From positions 1 to 64,000 of the forward strand of contig JAJNQB010000018.1 of the NCBI GenBank assembly GCA_021155045.1: 64,000 nt of DNA. The letters are read 5' to 3'. This stretch comes from Arcticibacter sp. GTDB lineage: Bacteria; Bacteroidota; Bacteroidia; 2-12-FULL-35-15. This document shows positions 10,248-19,894 of the stretch, one piece after another (position 1 is the first letter of the stretch; each line of letters begins with the position of its first letter). The position numbers and the translations under genes are program-made. Under the pieces are notes generated by a model. It worked only from the letters and a program-made list of their open reading frames with translations. It had not been told where the DNA came from and made no database searches.

Positions 10248-11558
10248 CTACTTTTTTATAATTAATCTGCTTATTGAAAATTCTCCGCTGCTTAGCTTTA
10301 TAAAATATGCCCCCGAAGCAATTTTATCCAATGAAATGAGCGATTGATTAGCACCTGCTGTTTTATATTGTTTTTCGGAATAAATACGATTTCCTAAAAC
10401 ATCCACTATGTCTATATCTATTGAGGAAGCACTTGTTAGATAATAGTTTAATTGTAGTTGTTCATGGGCAGGATTCGGGAAAACAATTAAATTAAAATTT
10501 TCCGATGTTTGTTCTTCTATGCCCACTATTGTAACTGTTATAGGCATACAAAAAGTTCCTGTACAACCCAATTGGTTGGTCATTGTTAAACATACATTAT
10601 AAGTGCCGCTTGTTGCGTATGTATTTAGTCCTAGCAAAATATTTCCAAAATTTCCATCTCCGTAATCCCAACTATAAGTATTTAATGGATTAAGTGGGCT
10701 TGGTGTAAATACAACAGTTCCATTTGTATTTAAAAAAGTAAATGTAGGGAAACAAGTAGTATCTATTAGGACTGTAACGCTATCACAAAAAGTACTCATA
10801 CATGATGTGGAGGAATCTATTGTAGTTAGGCATACATAATAATTTCCTGGTAAACCATAAGTGTGGTTAGAAATAAACCCGGTTCCAGTAGGGCTACCAT
10901 CTCCATAATCCCACGAGTAGGTATAATTCAGATTAAATGGTTGAGCATTAAAAATCATATTGCCATTAATTCCATTTGACGTAAAGGTTGAATTACAAGT
11001 AGGAGGAGCAATATATACAATTACATTATTACAAATTGTTGTAGTGCATAATCCACCTGTATCCGATACTGTTAGACATACATTATAAGTGCCACTTGTT
11101 GCATAGGTGTGTGTTGTTATAGAATTGTTTCCAATGGCAGTTCCATCTCCAAAATCCCAAAAATAATTTGCTCCCAATGAAATTGGACTTGCTTGAAATG
11201 TTGTATTTCCATTTGTTGTATCAACAGTTGAAGTAAAAGAAGCTGTGATTCCACCATTAACGGTAATTATTGTAGAATAAGTGTTCGAACAAAATGCAGA
11301 GGTTAAAATGGTAAGCGATACGTTGTAATTACCACACATATTATATGTATGGCTTGGATTAGTAGAGGTGGATGGTGCTGTAAAATCTCCAAAATTCCAT
11401 GTTCTTGAAATAATTGTTCCTGTACTAGCTGTAGAAGCATCTGTAAAATTAAATGTATTACCCGAATTGGTATAAGTAAAATTAGCTGTGCATTGTGCAT
11501 TTGAATTTAATGAAACACAAAATAGAATAATTGCGATTAGAAAGTAATTTGATTTCAT
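10248..11558 (-). CDS. Secreted PKD-domain protein with type A T9SS sorting domain
   Basis: The protein has 436 residues: a signal peptide (cleavage near NSNAQC), four PKD-like modules marked by WNFGD, WDFGDG and two WDYGDG motifs, and a C-terminal type A T9SS sorting domain (FPNPAHEQ followed by a GAYFIKL segment and basic end). Each PKD module ends in a cysteine-rich strand (VCLT/ICN, CDS), also seen in the 8878-10065 product, which supports gene duplication. It is expected to be a surface or secreted protein. No enzyme domain is visible. Confidence 0.88.
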   Translation of the reverse strand: MKSNYFLIAIILFCVSLNSNAQCTANFTYTNSGNTFNFTDASTASTGTIISRTWNFGDFTAPSTSTNPSHTYNMCGNYNVSLTILTSAFCSNTYSTIITVNGGITASFTSTVDTTNGNTTFQASPISLGANYFWDFGDGTAIGNNSITTHTYATSGTYNVCLTVSDTGGLCTTTICNNVIVYIAPPTCNSTFTSNGINGNMIFNAQPFNLNYTYSWDYGDGSPTGTGFISNHTYGLPGNYYVCLTTIDSSTSCMSTFCDSVTVLIDTTCFPTFTFLNTNGTVVFTPSPLNPLNTYSWDYGDGNFGNILLGLNTYATSGTYNVCLTMTNQLGCTGTFCMPITVTIVGIEEQTSENFNLIVFPNPAHEQLQLNYYLTSASSIDIDIVDVLGNRIYSEKQYKTAGANQSLISLDKIASGAYFIKLSSGEFSISRLIIKK

Positions 11559-11628
11559 GTATAGTAGTTTTAAAGTTTATCCTTACAAAAATATAAAATT
11601 TTATTCCATTTTTTCACGTCAATTGTCC

Positions 11629-11636
11629 TAAATTTG
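11629..11636 (+). promoter_or_regulatory. Promoter -7 box of ispG
   Basis: TAAATTTG fits the Bacteroidota -7 consensus TAnnTTTG. It lies 15 nt before the ispG ATG in the divergent intergenic region. A T-rich tract at about 11608-11614 could be the -33 element. Confidence 0.6.
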
Positions 11637-11651
11637 TAATACAAAATATTT

Positions 11652-13577
11652 ATGGATAAAAATTTATATTGTAATAGCCTAACACATTATTCACGCTACA
11701 AAACAAGAGTTGTAACTATTGGTGATGTTCCATTAGGAGGAAACAATCCAATACGTATTCAATCAATGACTACAACAGACACAATGGATACCATTGCTAC
11801 TGTTGAACAAAGTATCAGAATGATTGATGCCGGATGCGAATATGTTAGAATTACCGCACCTAGTTTAAAAGAAGCACAAAATTTAGAAAACATAAAAAAT
11901 GAGTTAAGAAAACGAGGCTATAAAACTCCATTAGTTGCTGATATTCACTTTACACCCAATGCAGCTGAGCTTGCTGCCAGAATAGTTGAGAAGGTAAGAG
12001 TAAACCCAGGAAATTACGCAGATAAAAAGAAATTTGAAACAATTGAATATACAGATGCTACTTATGTTTCAGAATTAGAACGTATTCGTGAACGATTTAC
12101 CCCATTAGTTAAAATTTGTAAAGAATATGGAACAGCAATGAGAATAGGAACCAACCATGGTTCGTTGAGCGATAGAATTTTAAGTAGATACGGAGATACT
12201 CCGCTTGGAATGGTAGAAAGTGCTATGGAATTTTTACGCATAGCCGAAGAAAATAATTTTTACAATATTGTTCTTTCAATGAAAGCAAGCAATACACAGG
12301 TGATGGTGCAAGCGTATCGCCTGTTGATTAAAACAATGAATGAAAACAATATGAATTATCCTTTACACTTGGGCGTAACAGAAGCAGGTGATGGAGAAGA
12401 TGGAAGAATAAAATCGGCTGTTGGAATTGGAACATTGTTAGAAGATGGAATTGGAGATACCATTAGAGTTTCATTAACTGAAGATCCTGAGTTTGAAATT
12501 CCTGTTGCAAAAAATTTGGTGGAACGATATCATAACAGAAATAATCACAAACCTATTTCAGAAATTTCTGCCTTGCCATACAATCCTTATGACTATCAGA
12601 AAAGAGAAACAGAAGCTGTTGAAAATATTGGTGGTGCCAATGTGCCAAGGGTAATAGCAGATTACAGCGATAAGAAGGTTTTAAGTCCCGCAAACTTTTT
12701 TGCTGTTGGATATAATTATTCAGTGCCTTTAGATAAATGGAATTTGAGTGATTTAGCATGCGATTACATTTTTTTAGGAGATAATATTATTGATTTTGAA
12801 ATACCTGGAACATTAGGTTTGATTTACAATTATAAAGTATGGAATTCTTTGAACGACAAAACAAGATGTTTTCCTTTGCTAAGTTATTCTGACTACGGAA
12901 AAGTAAAAAACAAATCTGAAAAATTAAATTTTATTTCAGTTGCTATTAATGATGTTATGTGTGATTCACCTTTAGTTTATGATAACACTACTGTTTTTGT
13001 TTTTGAAACTGAAAATCAACACGGAATGGCAGAACAAAGAAGAATGTTTGTTGAGTTGATGAACAAAAAAATAAATGTTCCTATAATTATTAAAAGAGAT
13101 TATAAAGAATTATCAGAAGAAAAATTTCAATTGCATGCTTCTACCGATGTTGGCGCCTTATTATTAGATGGAATGGGTGAAGGTGTTTTTTTTACACAAA
13201 ATAATTGCACTTCTACTAAAAATATAAATTCTACAGCATTCGGAATATTACAAGCAACCAGAACCAGAATTTCAAAAACAGAATATATTTCATGCCCTTC
13301 ATGCGGTAGAACATTGTTTGATTTGCAAGAAACAACAGCAAAAATCAGAAATAGAACCGACCATCTGAAAGGAGTTAAAATAGGAATTATGGGTTGTATT
13401 GTTAATGGACCAGGTGAAATGGCAGATGCTGATTATGGCTACGTTGGAACTGGAATAGGGAAAATTACATTGTACAAAGGACGTGAAGTTGTGGAACGTA
13501 ACATCAGCTCAGAAAAAGCGGTTGATGCTTTAATAGAATTAATTAAAAAGCATGGCGATTGGGTAGAAAAAGAATAA
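11652..13577 (+). CDS. ispG: 4-hydroxy-3-methylbut-2-en-1-yl diphosphate synthase (IspG/GcpE)
   Basis: This enzyme makes (E)-4-hydroxy-3-methylbut-2-enyl diphosphate from MEcPP in the MEP isoprenoid pathway. The N-terminal TIM-barrel part carries the signatures RIQSMTTTDT and ADIHF. The C-terminal part supplies the iron-sulfur cluster ligands: C548, C551 (SCPSCGRT) and C582 with E589 (MGCIVNGPGE). The length of 641 residues reflects the large insert between the two domains seen in Bacteroidota, Chlamydiae and plants. Typical proteobacterial IspG is about 370 residues. Confidence 0.97.
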   Translation: MDKNLYCNSLTHYSRYKTRVVTIGDVPLGGNNPIRIQSMTTTDTMDTIATVEQSIRMIDAGCEYVRITAPSLKEAQNLENIKNELRKRGYKTPLVADIHFTPNAAELAARIVEKVRVNPGNYADKKKFETIEYTDATYVSELERIRERFTPLVKICKEYGTAMRIGTNHGSLSDRILSRYGDTPLGMVESAMEFLRIAEENNFYNIVLSMKASNTQVMVQAYRLLIKTMNENNMNYPLHLGVTEAGDGEDGRIKSAVGIGTLLEDGIGDTIRVSLTEDPEFEIPVAKNLVERYHNRNNHKPISEISALPYNPYDYQKRETEAVENIGGANVPRVIADYSDKKVLSPANFFAVGYNYSVPLDKWNLSDLACDYIFLGDNIIDFEIPGTLGLIYNYKVWNSLNDKTRCFPLLSYSDYGKVKNKSEKLNFISVAINDVMCDSPLVYDNTTVFVFETENQHGMAEQRRMFVELMNKKINVPIIIKRDYKELSEEKFQLHASTDVGALLLDGMGEGVFFTQNNCTSTKNINSTAFGILQATRTRISKTEYISCPSCGRTLFDLQETTAKIRNRTDHLKGVKIGIMGCIVNGPGEMADADYGYVGTGIGKITLYKGREVVERNISSEKAVDALIELIKKHGDWVEKE

Positions 13578-13595
13578 TTATTTTATCTTTCGAGA

Positions 13596-15380
13596 ATGAA
13601 AAAGAAATTCTTTTTTGCTTTGTTTTCTATTGTTGTGCAATGTTCTTTTGCTCAAAATTCGATTGAGCAACTAAAAATAAAAGCTACACAATCTTCAGTT
13701 GATACAGCTAAAATAAGTTTGTATATAAGTATTGCAATAGAATATTTTAAAATAAACTTAGACTCTTCCGTTGCCTATTCTAAAAAAGCAGTAAGCCTTT
13801 CTGAAAATATAAAAAATAAAGAATACCTATTCAAAAGCAATGATATTTTGGGTTATTCTCTTTTGAAAAAAGGAGAAATAAAAAAAGCGATGCCTTTTCT
13901 TATGAAAGCATATAACTTAGGAAAAACAGTTGCAATTAGCGATCAATATTTTTACAATTTATTTCATCTACTTACTTGTTATATTCAAAGTAAGAATAGT
14001 GATTCGGCTTTCTATTATTTAAATATTGCTTACACTAAAAGTTTAACATATGCTAATAAAGGAATTGAATGTACTTGCTTAACCAATTATGGAGAATGCC
14101 ACCGTAGCTTTTCTGAATACGATAAATCAATTGAATATTTTTATAAAGCAATAAATTGTAATGAACAAAACAATAACGATGATAAAGAATTAAAATTTAC
14201 AGCAAATCTTGGACTTGGGAATATTTATTTTACTTCTCGAAAATATTTAAAAGCAATAGACCATTATAATATTGCTTTAAACTCTCAATATGCAACAGAA
14301 TCTGCTGGAGTAACTGATTTGTCGGTTTTGTATAATAATTTGGGAGCAGCATATTATACCGAAGGAGGTAATAAAAATGACACAACACTAAAAAATAAAG
14401 GTATTTTCTTTTTTAAAAAAGTGCTGGAACAAAATTTAAAATCGGGGAATAAAATATCGACAGGAAGACTTTATGGTAACCTTGGAAGTGTTTATGCAAA
14501 TGAAGGCAGGTATGAAATTGCAAAAGAATATTTTTTAAAAGCCCTAGAAATTGCTGTGGAATTAAACAATAAATTGTCAGAAGCAAAAAATTACAATAAC
14601 CTTGGTGAATTGTATTCAATGCTAAATGATAGCATAAAGGCTGTTGAATGTTTTGATAAAGCTCTTATTATTTCTAAAAAGTCGAAAATGAAGGAAATGC
14701 AAATTCTTATATACGAAAATGTAGATGAATTTTATTCCGCCAAAGGAAATTTCAAGTTGGCTTATGATGCTCAAAAGCAATATATTTTAACAAAAGACTC
14801 GTTGTTGAACGAACAAAATCAATCCAAACTAGAAACCTTAAAAGCTCAATACGAAACTGAAAAAAAGGATCAACAAATTACGCTTTTAGCAAAAGATAAA
14901 CTTTTGAAAGAATTATTTATTGATAAACAAGAGGGCGAGCTTTTAAAACAACAAACAGAGGCAGAACAACAAGTTTATAAAATTAAAATTTTAAATGACG
15001 AAAAAAGATTTAATCAGGTATTGCTTGCCAATGAAAAAATTGAAAAAGAAAAACAGCATAGAGAAAATGAACTGCTTACTAAGCAAAATAATTTATCAAA
15101 AGAAACAATAAGGCAACAAAAAATTATTACTTTTTTAATTGCGATAGGGCTTCTTGTAACTCTTATTGCCATTGTTTTAGTATTTAAGCAATACAAACAA
15201 AAACAAAAAGCAAATGAAATAATTACTCAGCAAAAAGAAGCAGCAGAAAAACAGAAGGAAATTATAGAAGAAAAACAGAAAGAAATACTTGATTCTATTC
15301 AATATGCCAAACGAATACAGCAATCCTTATTACCTCCAGAAAAATATATTGAAAAAGTGCTTGCCATTTTAAATAAATAA
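13596..15380 (+). CDS. TPR-repeat membrane protein with coiled coil; no output domain
   Basis: The protein has 594 residues. A signal peptide is followed by about 8 tetratricopeptide repeats (residues about 40-400), a long charged coiled coil, one transmembrane helix (IITFLIAIGLLVTLIAIVLV, near residue 520) and a second coiled coil. It ends in SIQYAKRIQQSLLPPEKYIE plus ten residues. In Bacteroidota that last motif usually links a TPR sensor to a SpoIIE-type phosphatase, but here translation stops directly after it. It may be a natural short form or a truncated sensor. It lies 18 nt after ispG, so it could be co-transcribed. Confidence 0.8.
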   Translation: MKKKFFFALFSIVVQCSFAQNSIEQLKIKATQSSVDTAKISLYISIAIEYFKINLDSSVAYSKKAVSLSENIKNKEYLFKSNDILGYSLLKKGEIKKAMPFLMKAYNLGKTVAISDQYFYNLFHLLTCYIQSKNSDSAFYYLNIAYTKSLTYANKGIECTCLTNYGECHRSFSEYDKSIEYFYKAINCNEQNNNDDKELKFTANLGLGNIYFTSRKYLKAIDHYNIALNSQYATESAGVTDLSVLYNNLGAAYYTEGGNKNDTTLKNKGIFFFKKVLEQNLKSGNKISTGRLYGNLGSVYANEGRYEIAKEYFLKALEIAVELNNKLSEAKNYNNLGELYSMLNDSIKAVECFDKALIISKKSKMKEMQILIYENVDEFYSAKGNFKLAYDAQKQYILTKDSLLNEQNQSKLETLKAQYETEKKDQQITLLAKDKLLKELFIDKQEGELLKQQTEAEQQVYKIKILNDEKRFNQVLLANEKIEKEKQHRENELLTKQNNLSKETIRQQKIITFLIAIGLLVTLIAIVLVFKQYKQKQKANEIITQQKEAAEKQKEIIEEKQKEILDSIQYAKRIQQSLLPPEKYIEKVLAILNK

Positions 15381-15403
15381 GACAAAGATTACTTTATTTT
15401 GTA

Positions 15404-15411
15404 TAAATTTG
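15404..15411 (+). promoter_or_regulatory. Candidate -7 box for the 15438-16415 gene
   Basis: TAAATTTG matches the TAnnTTTG consensus and lies 26 nt before the ATG. No clear -33 element was seen. Confidence 0.45.
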
Positions 15412-15437
15412 TTACGATAAACTAAAACAACATATAG

Positions 15438-16415
15438 ATGAAAAAAATTGTTACTTTAATTTTTGTAGTATCCTCAGCAGTTTTGTTTTCTCAAACAACT
15501 ATTCAAAATGGTGGTTTTGAAACATGGGACAATGCAGGAACTTCAACAGAAGAACCAACGTTTTATAATTCAAACAAAACAGGAACCGATTGGGCGCCTA
15601 ATGGTCCTCAAACATGTTATCGTGATGGAAGCACTTTTTACTCAGGTACCTATTCTGCTCGTGTAGAAACTAAAACGTATGTTTTTGCAGTTGTTAATGG
15701 TTCCTTAACAACTGGAATTGTAAATGCCCCCACAACTAGTAAAGTAGATGGATATATTGGCACAATGAAAAACACGGATATTTCAGATATTCGTAGAATG
15801 GCATTTACTGGTCGCCCGGATAGTTTAATCGGATATTATAAATACACACAAGGTGGTGCTGCCGAAAAAGGAAAAGTAGTTGCGTATTTACATAAAGGAC
15901 ATTACTATGATCCAGAAGCAGCAACAAGCTATCATCCTGATTCATCTGCAAATAAAATTGCTACGGCATTATTTTTAACACCTACGGCAAATGTTGGTGC
16001 TTGGACTCGTTTTAGTGTTCCCTTTTCATACTTGGATAGTAGAACCCCTCAATATATCATGATTAGTGTAACTTCTTCTAATGACCAATTAACAACAGTT
16101 GCAGGAAGCAAGCTGTGGCTTGATGATATTTCTGTAGTTTATAATCCAACAACTTCTATTACAGAAACAGAGAATACACAATCAGTAAATGTTTATAGCT
16201 ATGATAAAACAGCTTATGTGAATTTTTACAATAAAAATGTAAACAACCAATACACAATAAATATTTATGATGTAACAGGAAAAATTGTTGCTACTCAAAA
16301 AATAGAATCAAACAAAAACAATGCAATTAATTTATCAGGCCTTACAACAGGATTGTATATTTATCAAATTACAGGAACTGATTTTAATAAATCAGGAAAA
16401 ATAACAGTACAATAA
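15438..16415 (+). CDS. Secreted PCMD-like protein with T9SS sorting domain
   Basis: The protein has 325 residues. A signal peptide (AVLFSQ) is followed by a beta-sandwich region starting NGGFETWD, with conserved blocks LIGYYKY and LWLDDISVVY. This pattern fits the putative carbohydrate metabolism (PCMD) family. The last 75 residues are a type A T9SS sorting domain (YDVTGKIV, LTTGLYIYQI, final KITV). It is expected to be exported to the surface. Its substrate is unknown, and the PCMD assignment rests on motif recall only. Confidence 0.75.
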   Translation: MKKIVTLIFVVSSAVLFSQTTIQNGGFETWDNAGTSTEEPTFYNSNKTGTDWAPNGPQTCYRDGSTFYSGTYSARVETKTYVFAVVNGSLTTGIVNAPTTSKVDGYIGTMKNTDISDIRRMAFTGRPDSLIGYYKYTQGGAAEKGKVVAYLHKGHYYDPEAATSYHPDSSANKIATALFLTPTANVGAWTRFSVPFSYLDSRTPQYIMISVTSSNDQLTTVAGSKLWLDDISVVYNPTTSITETENTQSVNVYSYDKTAYVNFYNKNVNNQYTINIYDVTGKIVATQKIESNKNNAINLSGLTTGLYIYQITGTDFNKSGKITVQ

Positions 16416-16432
16416 TTTTATAAAACTTCAAT

Positions 16433-16461
16433 AAACCCTGACAAATAAAAAGTCAGGGTTT
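16433..16461 (+). terminator. Rho-independent terminator
   Basis: AAACCCTGAC pairs with GTCAGGGTTT across a 9-nt loop, followed by a T-rich run. It closes the 15438-16415 gene and lies just 15 nt before the TonB receptor start. Confidence 0.85.
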
Positions 16462-16475
16462 TTTATTTTTTGATT

Positions 16476-18920
16476 ATGCTTAAACAAATACTACTCATTT
16501 CTTTTTTAATTATAAGCTCTCTTTCTTTTTCTCAAACAACCGGTGTTTTAAAAGGGAAAGTATTAGATTCTAAAAACAAAGAAACATTGCCCGGGGCAAC
16601 TTTGCAAACACTTAAAGACTTGTCAAAAGGAACCGTTTCAGATATAGATGGCAATTTTAATTTTGTTTTGGATACAGGAATGCAACGTATCGTATGCAGT
16701 TTTATTGGTTATGCTCCTGATACATTTAATATTATTGTTCTTGCAGATGCAACCATTGAAAAAAATATTCTTTTAAAAAATGCTGGCAAAATTTTAGAAA
16801 CAGTTGTTGTTTCTTCTGGAAAATTTGACCAAAGAATAGAAGAAATTACTGTATCAATGGAAGTAATAAAACCGCAATTGATTAACAGTAAAAATACTAC
16901 AAGCATTGAAACCGTTTTAGAACAAGTTCCTGGCTTAACAATTATTGATAATGACCCTCAGATACGTGGAGGAAGCGGATTTACATTTGGTGTTGGAAGT
17001 AGAGTTGCTGTGGTAGTGGACGGAATACCATTGTTAAGTGGCGATGCAGGAAAACCCGAATGGACGTATGTGCCAGTTGAAAACATTGAACAAATTGAAG
17101 TTATAAAAGGTGCATCTTCAGTTTTGTATGGCTCATCAGCTTTAAGTGGTGTAATAAATGTTAGAACAGCTTATCCAAGAAGCAAACCTAAAACACTAAT
17201 TAACTATTCTGTTGGAAATTATAGTTTGCCAAAAGCTCCGGCTGAAAATTGGTACAACAAATCGTTGCCCATGTACACCAATCTGAATTTGTTACATTCT
17301 AGAATCATAAAAAATAATTTAGATTTTGTAATTGGAGCAAATTTTAATATCGACCAAGGTTATATTGGTCCTGCTCCCGCACAACAACCAATACCTTCAT
17401 TTGCAAAAAATGATATTGATACAATACAAACATTTACAAATCAAGACATGTTGAAAAAAAGAGGGCGTATTAATATTAATTTACGGTATCGTTCCAAAAA
17501 ATTCACGGGTTTAAATTTTGGTATTAATAGCAATGCTATGCTAAACAAAACAAATATGGTGATGGCTTGGTTTAATGATTCTTTAGGATTGTATAAGGCT
17601 TATCCGGGTGCTTTGTTTTTACAAGACCAAACTTTATTTAACATCGACCCATTTGTAAAATTTGATAAAGGGAATGGGATTAGACATAGCTTGCTTACAC
17701 GAATTTTTTATAGTGATAATAAAATAACAAACAACCAATCAAACAGTGGTTCTTTGTATTATGGAGAATACCAATTACAACGCCAGTTTAAAGAACTTGA
17801 TTTTACTTTTACTGGAGGAATTGTTGGAAGTTTATCACAAACAAAAGCTAGTATTTATGCTTCTGCAGGCTCTCCGCATAATAAAATTGTAAATGCTTCC
17901 GGTTATTTGCAAATCGATAAAAAGTTTTGGGACATATTAAATATTTCTGGTGGGTTTCGTTATGAATATTTTAAAATGAATCAGCAACAGAGTGTACTTG
18001 CTCCAATTTACCGAGCAGGAGCAAGTTTGCAAGTTTTAAAAGCAACATTTGTTAGAACATCTTATGGACAAGGCTTTCGCTACCCAACAATTACTGAACG
18101 TTACATTGCCACCAAAGCAGGAATGTTTGGTGTTTATCCAAACCCTGATTTAAAGCCGGAAACAAGCACCAACTTTGAAGTTGGACTAAAACAAGCATTT
18201 AAAGTTAAAAATGTGGTTGGTTATTTTGATATAGCAGGGTTCTATCAAAAATATACAAATACCATCGAATTTTTATTCGGACAGTGGGATAGTATTTCTG
18301 TTTTTTCAGCAGGATTTAAATTTTTAAATACTGGGAATTCTAGAATCAGAGGTGTAGATATGTCATTGGTGCTTTCTACAAACAATGAAAAAAATAAGAA
18401 ATATGCAGTTACAGCATTAATTGGCTATACATACATTGAACCAATAAGTTTAACACCAGACAGTGTGTATGCCCATGATTATTCACAGATAGGACCTAAT
18501 GGAAGACCATTGAGTTATAAAAATAGCAGCATGGACACAACAGACAATATTTTAAAATATAGATTCAAACACATGGCAAAAGGAGATATTGAATTTAAAA
18601 TTGTGAAATTTAATGTAGGTATGAGTTATCGTTATTATAGCAGAATGCAAAACATTGATAAAGCCATTGAAGATATTGAAACACTTACAGCAAGTGACAA
18701 TGATGCTCCAGTACAATTTTTAGATGATATTAAAGCAATTAATTATTGGAAAAAGCACAAAGGCTTTCAAGTTTTTGATACCCGAGTGAGTTATCAAATT
18801 AAAGAAGGACAAAAAATTTCAATTGTTTGCAGTAACCTATTTAATGTCGATTATTCGTTACGACCATTAAAAATAGAATCTCCTAGAACAGTTGCAGTTC
18901 AATATGTTTGTACATTTTAA
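16476..18920 (+). CDS. TonB-dependent outer-membrane receptor
   Basis: The protein has about 814 residues. A signal peptide (SSLSFSQ) is followed by a carboxypeptidase-regulatory-like domain (GVLKGKVLDSKNKETLPGA, residues about 25-110). The plug domain comes next (about 130-235, with VLEQVPGLTI and IEVIKGASSVLYGSSALSG), then a 22-strand barrel ending in an aromatic residue (VCTF). It transports an unknown ligand with TonB energy. An in-frame TTG at 16470 is also possible, but ATG at 16476 is the better start. A bidirectional terminator follows. Confidence 0.94.
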   Translation: MLKQILLISFLIISSLSFSQTTGVLKGKVLDSKNKETLPGATLQTLKDLSKGTVSDIDGNFNFVLDTGMQRIVCSFIGYAPDTFNIIVLADATIEKNILLKNAGKILETVVVSSGKFDQRIEEITVSMEVIKPQLINSKNTTSIETVLEQVPGLTIIDNDPQIRGGSGFTFGVGSRVAVVVDGIPLLSGDAGKPEWTYVPVENIEQIEVIKGASSVLYGSSALSGVINVRTAYPRSKPKTLINYSVGNYSLPKAPAENWYNKSLPMYTNLNLLHSRIIKNNLDFVIGANFNIDQGYIGPAPAQQPIPSFAKNDIDTIQTFTNQDMLKKRGRININLRYRSKKFTGLNFGINSNAMLNKTNMVMAWFNDSLGLYKAYPGALFLQDQTLFNIDPFVKFDKGNGIRHSLLTRIFYSDNKITNNQSNSGSLYYGEYQLQRQFKELDFTFTGGIVGSLSQTKASIYASAGSPHNKIVNASGYLQIDKKFWDILNISGGFRYEYFKMNQQQSVLAPIYRAGASLQVLKATFVRTSYGQGFRYPTITERYIATKAGMFGVYPNPDLKPETSTNFEVGLKQAFKVKNVVGYFDIAGFYQKYTNTIEFLFGQWDSISVFSAGFKFLNTGNSRIRGVDMSLVLSTNNEKNKKYAVTALIGYTYIEPISLTPDSVYAHDYSQIGPNGRPLSYKNSSMDTTDNILKYRFKHMAKGDIEFKIVKFNVGMSYRYYSRMQNIDKAIEDIETLTASDNDAPVQFLDDIKAINYWKKHKGFQVFDTRVSYQIKEGQKISIVCSNLFNVDYSLRPLKIESPRTVAVQYVCTF

Positions 18921-18934
18921 GCGTTTTAAAAACA

Positions 18935-18963
18935 AAAACCCTTGTAAATTTTACAAGGGTTTT
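18935..18963. terminator. Bidirectional terminator at the host side of attL
   Basis: A perfect 14-bp stem, AAAACCCTTGTAAA and TTTACAAGGGTTTT, ends the TonB receptor gene. On the minus strand it is also followed by a T-rich run, so before the element inserted it would have lain just downstream of tRNA-Phe and could have terminated it. Confidence 0.85.
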
Positions 18964-18972
18964 GTTTGGGTT

Positions 18973-18980
18973 GTGGTACC
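18973..18980. other. Left attachment core (attL)
   Basis: GTGGTACC, identical to the 8 bases at 61253-61260. The flanking bases differ on both sides, as expected for a short serine-recombinase core. Host DNA lies to the left and element DNA to the right. Confidence 0.7.
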
Positions 18981-19065
18981 AGTGGGGGAAAGGTCGTACT
19001 ATGAAGTCGATGATTTCCATAAAATACTGGAGTTTACCGGCCTTTTAGAACCTTTAACCGACTGA
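18981..19065 (+). other. Predicted displaced 3' coding end of the serine recombinase (used only in the circular form)
   Basis: If the two ends are joined at the shared core, the recombinase frame continues from LVVP into this segment for 27 codons (VGERSYYEVDDF, then HKILEFTGLLEPLTD) and stops at TGA 19063-19065. The peptide reads like a folded protein tail with amphipathic leucines. In the integrated state this piece is cut off from its gene and has no start codon. This is inference from joining the ends; no circle was observed. Confidence 0.6.
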
Positions 19066-19135
19066 TAAAAATTTCTCAAAGAACCCCTTGTGGGCTTCGG
19101 GTATAAAGATAGAAATTCCTTAAATTTTAACAATT

Positions 19136-19163
19136 AAAAAGGGGCTAATTTCAGCCCCTTTTT
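19136..19163. terminator. Terminator near the left end
   Basis: AAAAAGGGGCT pairs with AGCCCCTTTTT over a 6-nt loop with T runs on both strands. It probably ends the minus-strand arsR-merC transcript. From 19066 to 19285 I see no convincing gene. A second small perfect palindrome, CATCCCCTTGGGGATG, lies at 19179-19194. Confidence 0.75.
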
Positions 19164-19285
19164 TTAATCCTGTGCGCTCATCCCCTTGGGGATGGACAAC
19201 CGCTTCAATTTCTTGACTTTTATCGACAAATCGGCTATTTTCATAGTTAGCGCCCTGCCACCTCCCAAAATAAAGTCGAGCCATT

Positions 19286-19894
19286 TTAACAACAATTTTC
19301 CCCCGCCTGAATTGGGGGGCATTTAACTGATCCGTAACTGCAATAAACACAACAATCGCCTTCCAATGGCTTTAACCTTGCTTTGCAGTTTTCGCATTCA
19401 TAAAAATAGACACATGCGTCCGTTGGCATGATTTCGTCCTTTTTATGACCACATTTCGGGCAGGTCAACGTGGATTTCAATTCTACCTTTTTGCCATTAT
19501 AAGTTCCACAAGTTTCGCAAGAACCGTGAAGTTTATTCCTGAAATAGTTAACTCCAGTTGCAATAAGTAATCCTAACATTCCCCCGTACAGAAAATATGT
19601 CCAATAATCACTGTTATTGAAATGATAGCCATAAAAAATTAGTAGGCTACTTGGGATCGCAATAAGAAGCGGATAAGTACAACGATGCTTTCTATATGAA
19701 ATAATAAATCCAATAATAGAAATCACAACCATCAATTGAAATATCCACATTGTCCAACCGCCAAACAGTTCAAAACTGCCCAGTCCAAGAGCAGAAGCTG
19801 CAAAGGCAAAAAGGGGAAAGCAGCAGGGTGAAAAGATGGCGGTGATTAATAAACCAAGAGTCCCAATTTTATCTATGTTATTTGTAATTTTCAT
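19286..19894 (-). CDS. MerC-like metal transport protein with cysteine-rich C-terminal domain
   Basis: The protein has 202 residues. The N-terminal half has four membrane helices in the MerC arrangement, with the paired cysteine motif SPCCFP in helix 1. The C-terminal half has zinc-ribbon-like CETCG and CPKCGHK pairs and ends in a conserved GDCCVYCSYGSVKCPP block. MerC proteins carry Hg(II) across the inner membrane; related Bacteroidota proteins may handle other soft metals. Its ATG overlaps the stop codon of the ArsR gene (ATGA), so the two are translationally coupled and presumably metal-induced. Confidence 0.8.
   Translation of the reverse strand: MKITNNIDKIGTLGLLITAIFSPCCFPLFAFAASALGLGSFELFGGWTMWIFQLMVVISIIGFIISYRKHRCTYPLLIAIPSSLLIFYGYHFNNSDYWTYFLYGGMLGLLIATGVNYFRNKLHGSCETCGTYNGKKVELKSTLTCPKCGHKKDEIMPTDACVYFYECENCKARLKPLEGDCCVYCSYGSVKCPPIQAGENCC

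Noticed and set aside
19120..19350. Possible 54-76 residue gene on the minus strand at the left end
   Set aside because: It overlaps the merC 3' end in its long form and runs through a strong terminator in its last codons. No start signal or family match was seen.
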